Counted from the stretch's first letter, positions 41,301 to 52,138 are shown. The stretch: 64,000 bases of DNA from Pseudomonas kilonensis (GCF_001269885.1 NZ_LHVH01000008.1:52588-116587); one strand, 5' to 3'. The notes: generated by a model not told the origin, from the sequence alone. Made by a program: numbers and translations.

Positions 41301-42314
41301 TCAGAAACCCTCGAGCACAATCTTGCCCTTGGCCTTGCCGCTTTCCAGCAAGGCATGCGCCCGGCGCAGGTTCTCGGCGTTGATGGTGCCGAAATGCTCG
41401 CCAACCGTGGTCTTCAGCGTGCCGGCGTCGATCAGGGCGGCCACGCGGTTGAGCAGTTTGTGTTGTTCAAGCATGTCGGCCGTCTCGAACAGCGAGCGGG
41501 TGTACATGAATTCCCAATGCAACGACAGGCTCTTGCGCTTGAGCTTGGTCACGTCCAGCGCCTTGGGATCGTCGATCAGCGCCAGTTTGCCCTGGGGCGC
41601 GAGGGCTTCGACCAACTGGTCCAGATGCTGGTCGGTCTGGGTCAGGCTGGCGACGTGAGTCACCTGGGGCTGGCCCGCTTCTTTCAACACTTCGCTCAAT
41701 GGCTGGCTGTGGTCGATCACCAGGTCGGCCCCCAGGCTGCGCACCCAATCCTGGGTCTGCACACGGGACGCGGTGCCGATCACCTTCAGCCCGGTGAGTT
41801 GGCTGGCCAGTTGCGTCAGGATCGAACCCACGCCGCCCGCAGCGCCGACGATCAACAGGCTCTGGCCCAGGTCGCTTTGGCCTTCCTGGATTTGCAGGCG
41901 CTCGAACAACAACTCCCAGGCGGTAATGGCCGTCAGCGGTAGCGCCGCCGCTTCGGCGAAACCGAGGGTTTTGGGCATGTGGCCGACGATGCGCTCATCC
42001 ACTACGTGCAACTCGCTGTTGCCGCCGGCCCGGGCGATGGAGCCGGCGTAGAACACCTGGTCCCCGGCCTTGAACAGCGTGACCTCGCTGCCCACCGCCT
42101 TGACCACGCCGGCCACGTCCCAGCCCAGCACCTTGGCTGCGCCACCTTCGGGCTGGACGTTCTGGCGGACCTTGGTGTCCACCGGGTTTACCGAGATGGC
42201 CTTGACCTCCACCAGCAGGTCCCTGGGACCGGCGACCGGTTCCGGCAGCTCGATGTCCTGGAGCGATTGCGGGTCGGTGATGGGCAATGAGTGGTAGTAG
42301 GCGATGGCTTTCAT
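41301..42314 (-). CDS. zinc-type alcohol dehydrogenase-like / quinone oxidoreductase
   Basis: 337 residues, MDR superfamily. N-terminal GroES-like part (VKAISVNPVDTKVRQNVQ, GWDVAGVVKAVGSEV) and NADPH-binding SLLIVGAAGGVGSILTQLAS; the structural and catalytic zinc ligands of true alcohol dehydrogenases are absent, so a zinc-free quinone reductase (ZADH family 1) is likely. ATG 42314 chosen over one 36 bases upstream. Divergent from a LysR regulator 113 bases away, its probable controller. Confidence 0.9.
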   Translation of the reverse strand: MKAIAYYHSLPITDPQSLQDIELPEPVAGPRDLLVEVKAISVNPVDTKVRQNVQPEGGAAKVLGWDVAGVVKAVGSEVTLFKAGDQVFYAGSIARAGGNSELHVVDERIVGHMPKTLGFAEAAALPLTAITAWELLFERLQIQEGQSDLGQSLLIVGAAGGVGSILTQLASQLTGLKVIGTASRVQTQDWVRSLGADLVIDHSQPLSEVLKEAGQPQVTHVASLTQTDQHLDQLVEALAPQGKLALIDDPKALDVTKLKRKSLSLHWEFMYTRSLFETADMLEQHKLLNRVAALIDAGTLKTTVGEHFGTINAENLRRAHALLESGKAKGKIVLEGF

Positions 42315-42427
42315 GAAGCGGCTCCGTGAGATGAGTTCGATGAAGGCCATGTTTAGCTATTTATCGTCGAGATAAAACCGGCTAAAAGAACAGGCTCTTT
42401 CAATAATTTTTTGATAATGGAGTCGTC

Positions 42428-43357
42428 ATGCTTCGCTTCGATGACTTGCAGTTGTTTGTCCGGGCGGCGGACCTGGGCAGTCTTTCGGCTGCGGCCAGGG
42501 TCATGGACCTGTCGGCGGCGGTGGCCAGTGCCGCGTTGAAACGGATCGAGCAGCACCTCGGCGCGCGGCTGTTGGCCCGCTCCACCCGTAGCCTGCGCCT
42601 GACGGCCGAAGGTGAGGGTTTTCTCGAATATGCCCGGGCTGCATTGAGCAGCCTTGACGAGGGCCGGCGGTTGTTGACCAGCGGCCAGGATCAGGTCAGT
42701 GGGGTGTTGCAGTTGTCCGCACCGTCGGACCTGGGACGCAACCTGCTGCTGCCCTGGCTGGACGCGTTCCAGCGCGAGCACCCCGGGCTGACGGTGCGGC
42801 TGTTGCTGGGCGATCGCATGGCCGATCTGTTCAAGCAGCCGGTGGACATCGCCTTGCGTTATGGCGAGCCGGAAGATTCAAGCCTGGTCGCCTTGCCCAT
42901 TGCCGCGGATAACCGCCGGGTGTTGTGTGCATCGCCGGACTATCTGGCTCGCCAGGGTGAACCCCATCAGCTGGAACAACTGGCCCAGCACAACTGCCTG
43001 TTGTACATGCTTGGCAGTCGGGTCCATGACCGATGGGGTTTTCATGACGGCAAACGGGAAGTGAGCCTCACCGTCAGTGGCGACCGTTTCAGTGACGACG
43101 CCGATGTGGTGCGGCGCTGGGCGGTGGCGGGTGCCGGGATTGCCTATAAATCGTGGCTGGATGTGTCCACCGACGTGCTGGCCGGGCGCTTGAAAATCCT
43201 CTTGCCGCACCTGCAATGCGAACGCGCGCCCCTCAATCTGCTGTGTGCCCACCGGGCGCAATTGAGCAAGCCCATCAACCTTTTGCGAGACATGCTCCAG
43301 GTCCGCTGCGGTGAGTTGACGGCTCGTTTTCCACGCTCGACGGGGGCCGGCCATTAG
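42428..43357 (+). CDS. LysR family transcriptional regulator
   Basis: 309 residues. N-terminal winged helix FDDLQLFVRAADLGSLSAAA then LKRIEQHLGARLLARSTRSL; effector domain with GVLQLSAPSDLGRNLLLPWL. Typical of LysR proteins that sit divergently to an oxidoreductase and repress or activate it. Confidence 0.93.
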   Translation: MLRFDDLQLFVRAADLGSLSAAARVMDLSAAVASAALKRIEQHLGARLLARSTRSLRLTAEGEGFLEYARAALSSLDEGRRLLTSGQDQVSGVLQLSAPSDLGRNLLLPWLDAFQREHPGLTVRLLLGDRMADLFKQPVDIALRYGEPEDSSLVALPIAADNRRVLCASPDYLARQGEPHQLEQLAQHNCLLYMLGSRVHDRWGFHDGKREVSLTVSGDRFSDDADVVRRWAVAGAGIAYKSWLDVSTDVLAGRLKILLPHLQCERAPLNLLCAHRAQLSKPINLLRDMLQVRCGELTARFPRSTGAGH

Positions 43358-43498
43358 TCGCGGGCAAATAGAGAATTTTCCCTCAGGAACAATCGCCTCC
43401 AAAGGTTTCCGGAGGACAGGAAAGCTCGACCGCCCCGCTTATACTAGCGACCGCCTGCGCCAGAGCAGTAGACGAATGATTCAACAGGGAGTGAATAC

Positions 43499-44233
43499 AT
43501 GGAACATGCACCTTGCATCAGCCAGATCGCCACGCTGCTGGCTGACCCCAAGCGCAGCGCAATGATGTGGGCCTTGATGGACGGCACGGCCCGCCAGGCC
43601 GAGGAGTTGGCGTTGCTCGCCGGGTTGTCGCCGTCCTCGGCCAACGCGCATCTGGGACGCCTGTCCGCCGGAGGCCTGTTGAAAGTCGAGGCCCGGGGCC
43701 GCAAGCGGTTTTTCCGCCTGGCAGCGCCTGAAATCGGTGCTGCCGTCGAAGCGCTGGCCAGCGCGACGCTGGTCAGTACGCCGCGGCAGATTCCAGACGT
43801 CTTCAAGCGCCGGGTCATGCCGACCAAGGCGCCGTCGGCCCCTGCTTCGTTGATGCGCGCCAGGCTTTGCGACGATCACCTGGGGGGAACCCTGGCGGCC
43901 GACCTCTACCAGCGCCTGCTGGACGCCGGATGGATCGAGCAGTTCGAGCAGCGGGTGATCGTCACCCACAAGGGCGCCAATCAACTGGCCGGACGTGGCC
44001 TGTTCATCCAGGCCCTGGCCCATCGCAACACCCACATCGCCTGTGCCTGCCCGGACTGGAGCGAGCGTCGTCCACACCTGGGGGGCGCGCTGGGGGCGGC
44101 CCTGCTGCAACTGTTCATGCAGTCGGGTTGGCTGAGCTTGCCCAACGATTCGCGAGCCCTGCAGGTGACGACGCTCGGCCAGCAGGAAATCCACCGGTTC
44201 GCCCGGCAGGACACGGTGGAGATGGCAATCTAG
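43499..44233 (+). CDS. ArsR-type winged-helix regulator
   Basis: 244 residues. The first ~90 form an ArsR-like DNA-binding domain (ISQIATLLADPKRSAMMWAL, LAGLSPSSANAHLGRLSAGG, GRKRFFRLAAPEI). The long C-terminal part (about 120-244) has the HLGGTLAADLYQRLLDAGWI pattern and a CACPDW segment with two cysteines, of unknown role. Upstream of an MFS transporter on the same strand. Confidence 0.85.
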   Translation: MEHAPCISQIATLLADPKRSAMMWALMDGTARQAEELALLAGLSPSSANAHLGRLSAGGLLKVEARGRKRFFRLAAPEIGAAVEALASATLVSTPRQIPDVFKRRVMPTKAPSAPASLMRARLCDDHLGGTLAADLYQRLLDAGWIEQFEQRVIVTHKGANQLAGRGLFIQALAHRNTHIACACPDWSERRPHLGGALGAALLQLFMQSGWLSLPNDSRALQVTTLGQQEIHRFARQDTVEMAI

Positions 44234-44345
44234 GGAACGCTCCTGATGCGTCGCTCAGGGCTGTCGGCAGGTCGTATTCAGCAATAGCCACCTGCGAGGT
44301 TCGCGCACACTCGGTCCGGGGAATTATCGGATTGGGGGAGGCAGC

Positions 44346-45728
44346 ATGGACACTCACGGCTACAGCGCGGCGGAACGCCTGGAACGGTTACCCATCAGCG
44401 GTTACCACCGGGTCATCTTCATCATCATCGCCCTGGCGTTTTTCTTCGACTCCATGGACCTGGCGATGATGACGTTCCTGTTGGGATCGATCAAAGCCGA
44501 GTTCGGCCTGAGCACCGCCCAGGCCGGTTTGCTCGCCAGCTCCAGCTTCTTCGGCATGGTGGTAGGGGCGTCGCTGTCGGGCATGCTGGCCGATCGTTTC
44601 GGGCGCAAACCGGTGTTCCAGTGGAGCATCGTGCTGTGGGGCATTGCCAGTTACTTGTGCTCCACGGCCCAGGACATCGAGACCTTGACGCTGTTTCGCA
44701 TCCTGCTGGGCATCGGCATGGGCATGGAATTTCCGATTGCCCAGTCGATGCTTTCGGAGCTGATCCCGGCCAAGCGTCGGGGCCGCTACATCGCTTTGAT
44801 GGATGGCTTCTGGCCGCTGGGTTTCGTGGCGGCGGGGGTGCTGTCGTATTTTCTGCTGCCGGTGATCGGCTGGCGCGACATCTTTCTGGTGCTGGCGGTG
44901 CCGGCGGTGTTTGTCCTGGCGATTCGTTTCTTCATTCCCGAGTCGCCGCGCTGGCTGGAACAGGCCGGCCGGGGTGATGAAGCGGACGCGGTGCTCAAGC
45001 GAATCGAAGACAAAGTCCGGGCCTCGCTGGGGCGTAGCGACCTGCCGGAGCCGATTCGTTTGCCAAGGGTTGAGAGCACGCCGGGTAATTTCTTTTCGGC
45101 CCTGGCGCAGATCTGGTCGCCGCTGTATCGCCAGCGCACGATGATGATCTGGAGCGTCTGGTTCTTTGCCTTGCTCGGTTTCTACGGCCTGACTTCCTGG
45201 CTCAGTGCGTTGTTGCAGCAGTCGGGGTTCGCGGTGACCCAGTCGGTGTATTACACCGTGCTGATTTCCCTGGGCGGGATTCCCGGCTTCTTGATGGCGG
45301 CCTGGCTGGTGGAGCGCTGGGGGCGCAAACCGGTGTGCGTCATCACGTTGCTGGGCGGTGGGGCGATGGCGTTTCTGTATGGGCAGAGCGCGGTGTTTGG
45401 CGGCAACGTCGGCCTGTTGATCGGCACCGGGCTGCTGATGCAGTTTTTCCTGTTCGGCATGTGGGCGGTGCTCTACACCTACACGCCAGAGTTGTACCCC
45501 ACCTCGGCCCGGGCCACCGGCTCGGGGTTTGCTTCGGCCGTGGGACGCGTCGGTTCGCTGCTCGGCCCGCTGGTGACCGGGATGGTATTCCCCATCACCG
45601 GCCAAGGGGGTGTGTTCGCCCTGGGCGCGTTGTGCTTCGCCGTGGCGGCGGGGGTGGTCTGGTTGTTCGGGATGGAGACGCGGGGCAAGACGTTGGAGGA
45701 GTTGAGCGAAGCGACCGTCGCCGACTAA
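44346..45728 (+). CDS. MFS transporter, NiaP/sugar-porter-like
   Basis: 460 residues and 12 membrane segments. IIIALAFFFDSMDLAMMTFL, the loop-2 motif GMLADRFGRKPVF, RILLGIGMGMEFPIAQSMLS, PESPRWLEQAGRGDEADAVL and a repeated ERWGRKPVC loop fit the metabolite:H+ symporter group that contains NiaP and aromatic-acid carriers. Substrate not determinable. The upstream ArsR-like gene is a candidate regulator. Confidence 0.9.
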   Translation: MDTHGYSAAERLERLPISGYHRVIFIIIALAFFFDSMDLAMMTFLLGSIKAEFGLSTAQAGLLASSSFFGMVVGASLSGMLADRFGRKPVFQWSIVLWGIASYLCSTAQDIETLTLFRILLGIGMGMEFPIAQSMLSELIPAKRRGRYIALMDGFWPLGFVAAGVLSYFLLPVIGWRDIFLVLAVPAVFVLAIRFFIPESPRWLEQAGRGDEADAVLKRIEDKVRASLGRSDLPEPIRLPRVESTPGNFFSALAQIWSPLYRQRTMMIWSVWFFALLGFYGLTSWLSALLQQSGFAVTQSVYYTVLISLGGIPGFLMAAWLVERWGRKPVCVITLLGGGAMAFLYGQSAVFGGNVGLLIGTGLLMQFFLFGMWAVLYTYTPELYPTSARATGSGFASAVGRVGSLLGPLVTGMVFPITGQGGVFALGALCFAVAAGVVWLFGMETRGKTLEELSEATVAD

Positions 45729-45738
45729 ACACTAATCC

Positions 45739-45830
45739 CCTGTGGGAGCGAGCCTGCTCGCGATTGCGGTCTGGCATTCGACATCGATGTCGACTAATAC
45801 ACCGCCATCGCGAGCAGGCTCGCTCCCACA
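45739..45830. repeat. REP palindrome pair
   Basis: GTGGGAGCGAGCCTGCTCGC and inverted GCGAGCAGGCTCGCTCCCAC. Confidence 0.9.
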
Positions 45831-45872
45831 ATTGGATCTGCGTCCAACCGTGGATTTACAGGCGATCAAAAA

Positions 45873-45965
45873 ACTGTGGGAGCGGGCTTGCTCGCGATGG
45901 CGGTGTGTCAGTCGATATTGATGTTGGCTGATCCAAAGCTATCGCGAGCAAGCTCGCTCCCACAA
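45873..45965. repeat. REP palindrome pair, tandem with the previous one
   Basis: GTGGGAGCGGGCTTGCTCGC and inverted GCGAGCAAGCTCGCTCCCAC. Two complete pairs lie head to tail here between convergent genes. Confidence 0.9.
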
Positions 45966-45981
45966 GGGTTGATTGTCGGGC

Positions 45982-46944
<963 letters not shown>

Positions 46945-47018
46945 TCATCAGCGAATCGATGGCGGGCATTCTACAGGCGCTGGCCGCCCTGTCGGGTAAA
47001 ACCTGACCGGCTGATCCA

Positions 47019-47984
47019 CTACACGGCAAGCGACTCACGCCGGTAAGCATAGGTGTCGGCGAAGCGCGACAGCAGGAATTCGGCGCAGGTAGTCGTTGGG
47101 TACTTTGGCGGGTGGGCGTCATCCTGGCAACCGGGCAGGCATTGGATCAGCGTGTCGGGGTGCGGCTCGGCAAAGAACGGCATCGAGTACCGGTCCACCC
47201 CCAGCGGGCTGATCACCCGATGCGGCGTGGACAGGTAACGGTCGTTGCTCCAGCGCGCCATCATGTCGCCGAGATTGACCACGAAGGTGCCGTCGAGGGG
47301 CGGCGCGTCGATCCACTGGCCGTCGACGTTGCGCACTTGCAGGCCGCCGGCGGCGTCCTGGTAGAGCAGGGTGATGCAACCATAATCGGTATGGGCGCCG
47401 GCACCTTGCTGCTCGGCGCTACTGGCGGTGTCGCGGGGCGGGTAGTGGATCAGGCGCAGCACGCTGACCGGTTCGTTGAAGCGCGTGTCGAAAAAGTCCC
47501 GCTCGATACCCAGGGCCAGGGTCATGGCCCGCAGCAGGGTTTGCGCAAGCGCCTGCATGTCGCGGTAATGCTGCTCCATCAAGTTTTCCCAGCCCATCAG
47601 GTCGGGGTGGCGGTTCGGGCCACGCAGGGGTTTTTCCGCCAGCACTTCCGGGTGATCGGCCGGCAGGTGCAGGCCCATGTCGAAGGTTTCCTTCAGGTCG
47701 CTGGGTTTGGTCGGGTCCAGTTGTTCCGTGGCGACGGCGCCATAACCACGGTGGTGGCGGGTCTGGGTGATGTCGATCTTGAGTTTTTCTTCGACGGGCA
47801 GGGCGAAGAAGCGTTGGGCACTGCCCAGTACCTCGGCGATGCGCGCCGGGCTGATGGGGTGGCCCTTGATATAGAAAAAGCCCCATTGGCGGCAGGCAAG
47901 GTCGATCTGCTCGGCGACGGTTTGCCAGGCGCCGGCTTCATCGCCGTAGAGCGGGCTGATGTCGATGATGGGAAGGCTGTTCAT
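47019..47984 (-). CDS. 2-oxoglutarate/Fe(II) oxygenase, isopenicillin-N-synthase-like
   Basis: 321 residues. N-terminal DIOX_N region LPIIDISPLYGDEAGAW then QWGFFYIKGHPISPARIAEV; the catalytic jelly roll with iron ligands in GAHTDYGCITLLYQD (His, Asp) and STPHRVISPLGVDRYS (His, plus the Arg that binds 2-oxoglutarate). Start ATG 47984. Position next to the adenine deaminase corresponds to PA0147. Substrate unknown; the purine context suggests oxidation of a purine or its degradation product, which is inference. Confidence 0.9.
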   Translation of the reverse strand: MNSLPIIDISPLYGDEAGAWQTVAEQIDLACRQWGFFYIKGHPISPARIAEVLGSAQRFFALPVEEKLKIDITQTRHHRGYGAVATEQLDPTKPSDLKETFDMGLHLPADHPEVLAEKPLRGPNRHPDLMGWENLMEQHYRDMQALAQTLLRAMTLALGIERDFFDTRFNEPVSVLRLIHYPPRDTASSAEQQGAGAHTDYGCITLLYQDAAGGLQVRNVDGQWIDAPPLDGTFVVNLGDMMARWSNDRYLSTPHRVISPLGVDRYSMPFFAEPHPDTLIQCLPGCQDDAHPPKYPTTTCAEFLLSRFADTYAYRRESLAV

Positions 47985-48013
47985 ACTGCTTTCCTGATTT
48001 AAAAATGGAGATC

Positions 48014-48106
48014 CCTGTGGGAGCGGGCTTGCTCGCGAAGGCGGAGTGTCATTCAACATTGATGTCGACTGATACACCGCCTTCGCGAGCAAGCCCGCTC
48101 CCACAT
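48014..48106. repeat. REP palindrome pair
   Basis: GTGGGAGCGGGCTTGCTCGC and inverted GCGAGCAAGCCCGCTCCCAC, between the oxygenase gene and the binding-protein gene. Confidence 0.9.
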
Positions 48107-48130
48107 GGGGTGTTGTGTTGAGCCTGGGGT

Positions 48131-49213
48131 TTATTTCGGAATCTCAGCCTTCATCCCTTCGACGTAGTAATTCATTGACGCCAGTTCCGCGTTGGTGGCG
48201 CTCACGCCCGCCGGGATTTTCTCGACGCCGGCCTGGTCCTTGATCGGGCCGGTGAACGGATGGAAGGCGCCGCTCTCGATGTCAGCGATGATCTGCTCGG
48301 CTTCGCCCTTGACTGCTGCCGGCACCAGGTCGCTGATCGGCAGTTTCACCGTGCCTTCCTTCAGGCCACCCCAGTAGTCCTGGGATTTCCAGCTATGGTC
48401 GAGCACGCTCTGGGTCGCCTGGATGTAATGCGGGCCCCAGTCATTGACGATGGACGTCAGCACCGCCTTGGGCCCGAAGTGAGCCATGTCCGAAGCGTAG
48501 CCCACCGCATAGACGCCGCGTCGCTCGGCAGCCTGGATCGGCGCCGGGCTGTCGGTGTGCTGGAACACCACGTCCACGCCCTGGTCGATCAGCGCGTTGG
48601 CGGCGTCGGCTTCCTTGCCCGGGTCGAACCAGGAGTTGACCCACACCACTTTGATCTCGGTACCGGGGTTGTACTTGTTCAGGGCCAGTTGGATGGCGTT
48701 GATGTCGCGGATGACTTCCGGGATCGGGAAGGAGGCGACATAACCGATCTTCTTGGTCTTGGTCATCTTGGCCGCGAGGAAGCCACCGACGTAGCGGCCC
48801 TCGTAGGTGCGAGCCAGGTACGTGCCCAGGTTCTTGTCCTGCTTGTAACCGGTGGCGTGTTCGAAGGTCACCTTGGGAAACTGCTTGGCGACTTTCAACG
48901 TCGGGTTCATGTAGCCGAAGGAGGTGGTGAAGATCAGGTCGTATTTGTCCTTGGCCATGTTGCGGATCACTCGCTCGGCGTCGGCACCCTCCGGCACGTT
49001 TTCCACGTAGTTGGTGGTGATCTGCTCGCCGAATTTCGCCGCCAGCTCCTTGCGCCCTTGTTCATGCTGATAGGTCCAGCCGTGGTCGCCGATCGGGCCG
49101 ATGTAGACGAAGCCGACCTTCAGCGGGTCGGCGGCACTGGCATTCAGACCGGCGCCCAGGCCGACGGCGGCGACGACGGCGCAAAGCAACTTCTTCAAGG
49201 GGCGTTTGTGCAT
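48131..49213 (-). CDS. BMP/PnrA-family ABC transporter substrate-binding protein
   Basis: 360 residues, periplasmic. Signal peptide MHKRPLKKLLCAVVAAVGLG ending near NASAA; mature protein starts DPLKVGFVYIGPIGDHGWTY and includes LIFTTSFGYMNPTLKVAKQF, GYVASFPIPEVIRDINAIQL, VVFQHTDSPAPIQAAERRGV and a C-terminal GPIKDQAGV. ATG 49213 has GGAG about nine bases upstream; an ATG 15 bases earlier lacks one. Members bind purine nucleosides or bases. The matching ATPase and permeases lie about 5-8 kb away at 54033-57630 on the same strand. Confidence 0.93.
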   Translation of the reverse strand: MHKRPLKKLLCAVVAAVGLGAGLNASAADPLKVGFVYIGPIGDHGWTYQHEQGRKELAAKFGEQITTNYVENVPEGADAERVIRNMAKDKYDLIFTTSFGYMNPTLKVAKQFPKVTFEHATGYKQDKNLGTYLARTYEGRYVGGFLAAKMTKTKKIGYVASFPIPEVIRDINAIQLALNKYNPGTEIKVVWVNSWFDPGKEADAANALIDQGVDVVFQHTDSPAPIQAAERRGVYAVGYASDMAHFGPKAVLTSIVNDWGPHYIQATQSVLDHSWKSQDYWGGLKEGTVKLPISDLVPAAVKGEAEQIIADIESGAFHPFTGPIKDQAGVEKIPAGVSATNAELASMNYYVEGMKAEIPK

Positions 49214-49589
49214 GAACTCGAACTCCATTTTGTTGTGAGGTTGGCTGTGCGGCATCAATGCAAAATGCTGACCAACAAGACAACAAATAGTTAACACCTT
49301 GATGCAGCCATCGCGGGCAAGCCTTGCTCCCACAAGTGCAAGGCCAAACCATGTGGAATCAGGCCTTGCCCCAACAGATGGGCAGCCCAACCTCATGGGA
49401 GGGCAAGCTCGCTTCACAAGTGCGCCGCGATACTTGTGGGAGCAAGGCTTGCCCGCGATGAGGCCCTTGAGAACAATAAAGGTGCACCCTGCCTGCAAGC
49501 GCCACCCCCTGGTGCATCACCCCGAACGAAACGTTCACCGCCCCCTATAGTCAGTAACTCATGACCCCGCCCACGGTGACAGGCCCGCG
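49214..49589. other. divergent intergenic region with two single REP units
   Basis: 376 bases without a gene. Contains the probable promoter of the BMP gene and of the antiporter gene, an inverted REP unit at 49308-49335 and a forward REP unit at 49434-49460; their order is reversed relative to the usual pair, with about 98 bases between them. Confidence 0.7.
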
Positions 49590-50681
49590 ATGCTCACTTT
49601 GCTCAAGCAAGAAAAACTGCTGTTGCTGGCGCTGATCGCTGCGTGTATCGCCTATCCGCTGGAGCACTGGCTGCTGGGCAGCGGGCAAGTGGTGGCGCTG
49701 ACCGGCGGCCTGGCCCTGATCGGTTTCATCGTCGCGGCGTCCATGCGCGTGGCCCATCACGCCGAACTGCTGGCGGAAAAGGTCGGTGATCCCTACGGCA
49801 CCATGATCCTGACGCTGTCGGCGGTACTGGTGGAGGTGGTGATCCTGGCGATCATGATGAGCAACGAGGCTTCGTCGACGTTGGTGCGGGACACGATCTA
49901 CTCGGCGGTGATGCTCGACATCAACGGCATCCTCGGGCTCGCGGCGCTGATGGGCGGGATCAAGCATGGCGAGCAGGCTTACAACGACGATTCGGCGCGC
50001 ACTTACAGCGTGATGATTCTCACCGCCATGGGGGTATCGATGGTGGTGCCGGAGTTCATTCCCCGCGAGAGCTGGAAAATCTATTCGGCCTTTACCATCG
50101 GCGCGATGATCGTGCTGTACACCTTGTTCCTGCGCATGCAGGTCGGGCCCCACAGTTACTTCTTCAGCTACAGCTATCCGGAAAAACGTCGCAAGAAAGA
50201 GCCGGTGGAAAATGAACCGGAACCCATCAGTCTGACGCTTTCCATCGGCGCGCTGGTGTTTGGCGTGGTGGTGATCGGCGCCCTGGCCGAAGTCATGTCC
50301 AAGGCCCTCGACCTGGGGTTGGAAGGCTCGGGTGCGCCGCCGGTGGTCACGGCGATCCTGGTGGCCGCCATCTCCGCCGCACCGGAAATCCTCACCGCCC
50401 TGCGCGCCGCCCTCGCTAATCGCATGCAGTCGGTGGTGAATATCGCGCTGGGCGCTTCGCTGTCCACCGTGATCCTCACTGTGCCCATTATGGAAGCCAT
50501 GGCCCTCTACACCGGCCAGCCGTTCCAGATGGCAATGACCCCGGTGCAGACGGTGATGATCTTCATCACCCTGATTGTCAGCGCGATCAACCTCAACGAT
50601 GGCGAGACCAATGCCATCGAAGGCATGACCCATTTTGTGTTGTTTGCGACGTTCATCATGTTGTCCCTGCTGGGCCTCTAG
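49590..50681 (+). CDS. calcium:proton antiporter, ChaA-like
   Basis: 363 residues and about 11 membrane segments. The two conserved CaCA repeats are visible: GDPYGTMILTLSAVLVEVVI and VTAILVAAISAAPEILTALR, each with the acidic residue needed for cation exchange, plus ALANRMQSVVNIALGASLST. A charged cytoplasmic loop (EKRRKKEPVENEPE) lies mid-protein. The gene interrupts the purine-related cluster on the opposite strand. Confidence 0.9.
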   Translation: MLTLLKQEKLLLLALIAACIAYPLEHWLLGSGQVVALTGGLALIGFIVAASMRVAHHAELLAEKVGDPYGTMILTLSAVLVEVVILAIMMSNEASSTLVRDTIYSAVMLDINGILGLAALMGGIKHGEQAYNDDSARTYSVMILTAMGVSMVVPEFIPRESWKIYSAFTIGAMIVLYTLFLRMQVGPHSYFFSYSYPEKRRKKEPVENEPEPISLTLSIGALVFGVVVIGALAEVMSKALDLGLEGSGAPPVVTAILVAAISAAPEILTALRAALANRMQSVVNIALGASLSTVILTVPIMEAMALYTGQPFQMAMTPVQTVMIFITLIVSAINLNDGETNAIEGMTHFVLFATFIMLSLLGL

Positions 50682-50686
50682 AAGAG

Positions 50687-50771
50687 CATCGCGGGCAAGC
50701 CTTGCTCCCACAGAGCAATGAAAGTCTGTGGGACTCATGGACATCTGTGGGAGCAAGGCTTGCCCGCGATG
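50687..50771. repeat. REP pair in reversed order (composite element, copy 1)
   Basis: Inverted core first (CGCGGGCAAGCCTTGCTCCC), then an AAAGTCTGTGGGACTCA spacer motif, then the forward core. A near-identical element is at 53930-54014. Confidence 0.85.
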
Positions 50772-50779
50772 GCGTCCGG

Positions 50780-52138
50780 TCAGGTGCCGGCGATCAATTC
50801 CCGCGCCGCCTGGCTGTGATCGGCAATCAGGCCCTTCAAGTCCAACCCCTCGACCTGCCCGTCGATGACCCGCCATTGCCCACCGATCATCACCCGATCA
50901 GCCCGATCTGCACCGCACAGCAACAGCGCCGAGACCGGGTCGTGGCTGCCGGAAAAGCGCAGCTCATCGAGCTTGAACAGCGCCAGGTCGGCCTGTTTGC
51001 CCACCGCCAGTTCGCCGATATCGCTGCGCCCGAGCAGTTGCGCCGAGCCCCGGGTCGCCCAGCCCAGCACGCGTTCCGGCGTGATCGCTTGCGCGCCGTA
51101 GCGCAGGCGCTGGATGTACAGCGCCTGGCGGGTTTCGAGGATCATGTTCGAGGCATCGTTGGACGCCGAACCGTCTACCCCCAGGCCTACGGGAGCGCCG
51201 GCGGCGGTCAGGTCCAGGGTCGGGCAAATGCCCGAGGCCAGGCGCATGTTCGAACTCGGGCAGTGACAGATGCCGGTGCCGGCGGCGCCGAGACGGGCGA
51301 TTTCATCCGGGTTGAAATGAATGCCGTGGGCCAGCCAGGTACGCGGGCCAAGCCAGCCGACGCTGTCCAGGTAGTCCACGGTGCGCAGGCCAAAGCGTTG
51401 CAGGCAAAACGCTTCTTCATCGAGGGTTTCAGCCAGGTGCGTGTGCAGGCGTACGTCGAGCTTTTCCGCCAGTTCGGCGCTGGCGCTCATGATCTGCGGC
51501 GTGACCGAAAACGGCGAGCAGGGTGCCAGGGCAATCTGGATCTGCGCGCCGTCGCCGCGCTCGTGGTACTGACCGATCAAGCGCTGGCTGTCGTCGAGAA
51601 TCACCTGGCCCTGCTGCACGGTTTGCTGCGGCGGCAAGCCACCGTCGGCCTCGCCCAGGCTCATGGAACCGCGGGTCAGCATCGCGCGCATGCCCAGTTC
51701 ACGAACACTCTGCACCTGCACGTCGATGGCATTTTCCAGGCCTTCGGGAAACAGGTAATGGTGGTCGGCCGCCGTGGTGCAGCCCGACAGCAGCAACTCG
51801 GCCAAGGCCACTTTGCTGGCCAGGGCAAGTTTTTCCGGGGTCAGCCGCGCCCACACCGGGTAGAGGGTCTTCAGCCAGGGAAACAGCGGCTGGTTCACCA
51901 CCGGCGCCCAGGCGCGGGTCAGGGTCTGGTAGAAGTGATGGTGGGTGTTGATCAACCCCGGCAGGATCACATGCTCGCGCGCGTCGAAGAGGTTGTCACA
52001 GGGCTGGGCGGGTTGCTGGCCGGCGCTCAGCAGTTCGACGATCACACCGTCCTGCAGGACGAGGCCGCCACGGGCATCGAGGTCGTTGGCCGTGAAAGTG
52101 GCGAGGGGATTTTTTAACCAGGTACGGGTCGCAGGCAT
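50780..52138 (-). CDS. 8-oxoguanine deaminase (amidohydrolase)
   Basis: 452 residues. TrzN/AtzA-type amidohydrolase with HVILPGLINTHHHFYQTLTR (metal HxH), TTAADHHYLFP, LHTHLAETLDEEAF, LAHGIHFNPDEIARLG, CPSSNMRLASG and LGVDGSASNDASNMILE. The start MPATRTWLKNPLATFTAN matches the Pseudomonas enzyme characterised as an 8-oxoguanine deaminase (PA0142, recalled), which yields urate and ammonia. Cytosolic; fits with the purine transporter and the adenine deaminase nearby. Confidence 0.92.
   Translation of the reverse strand: MPATRTWLKNPLATFTANDLDARGGLVLQDGVIVELLSAGQQPAQPCDNLFDAREHVILPGLINTHHHFYQTLTRAWAPVVNQPLFPWLKTLYPVWARLTPEKLALASKVALAELLLSGCTTAADHHYLFPEGLENAIDVQVQSVRELGMRAMLTRGSMSLGEADGGLPPQQTVQQGQVILDDSQRLIGQYHERGDGAQIQIALAPCSPFSVTPQIMSASAELAEKLDVRLHTHLAETLDEEAFCLQRFGLRTVDYLDSVGWLGPRTWLAHGIHFNPDEIARLGAAGTGICHCPSSNMRLASGICPTLDLTAAGAPVGLGVDGSASNDASNMILETRQALYIQRLRYGAQAITPERVLGWATRGSAQLLGRSDIGELAVGKQADLALFKLDELRFSGSHDPVSALLLCGADRADRVMIGGQWRVIDGQVEGLDLKGLIADHSQAARELIAGT

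Noticed and set aside
45739..45965. Possible CRISPR array from tandem REP pairs
   Set aside because: Units are inverted palindromes with unequal spacing, not direct repeats with uniform spacers, and no cas gene is present.
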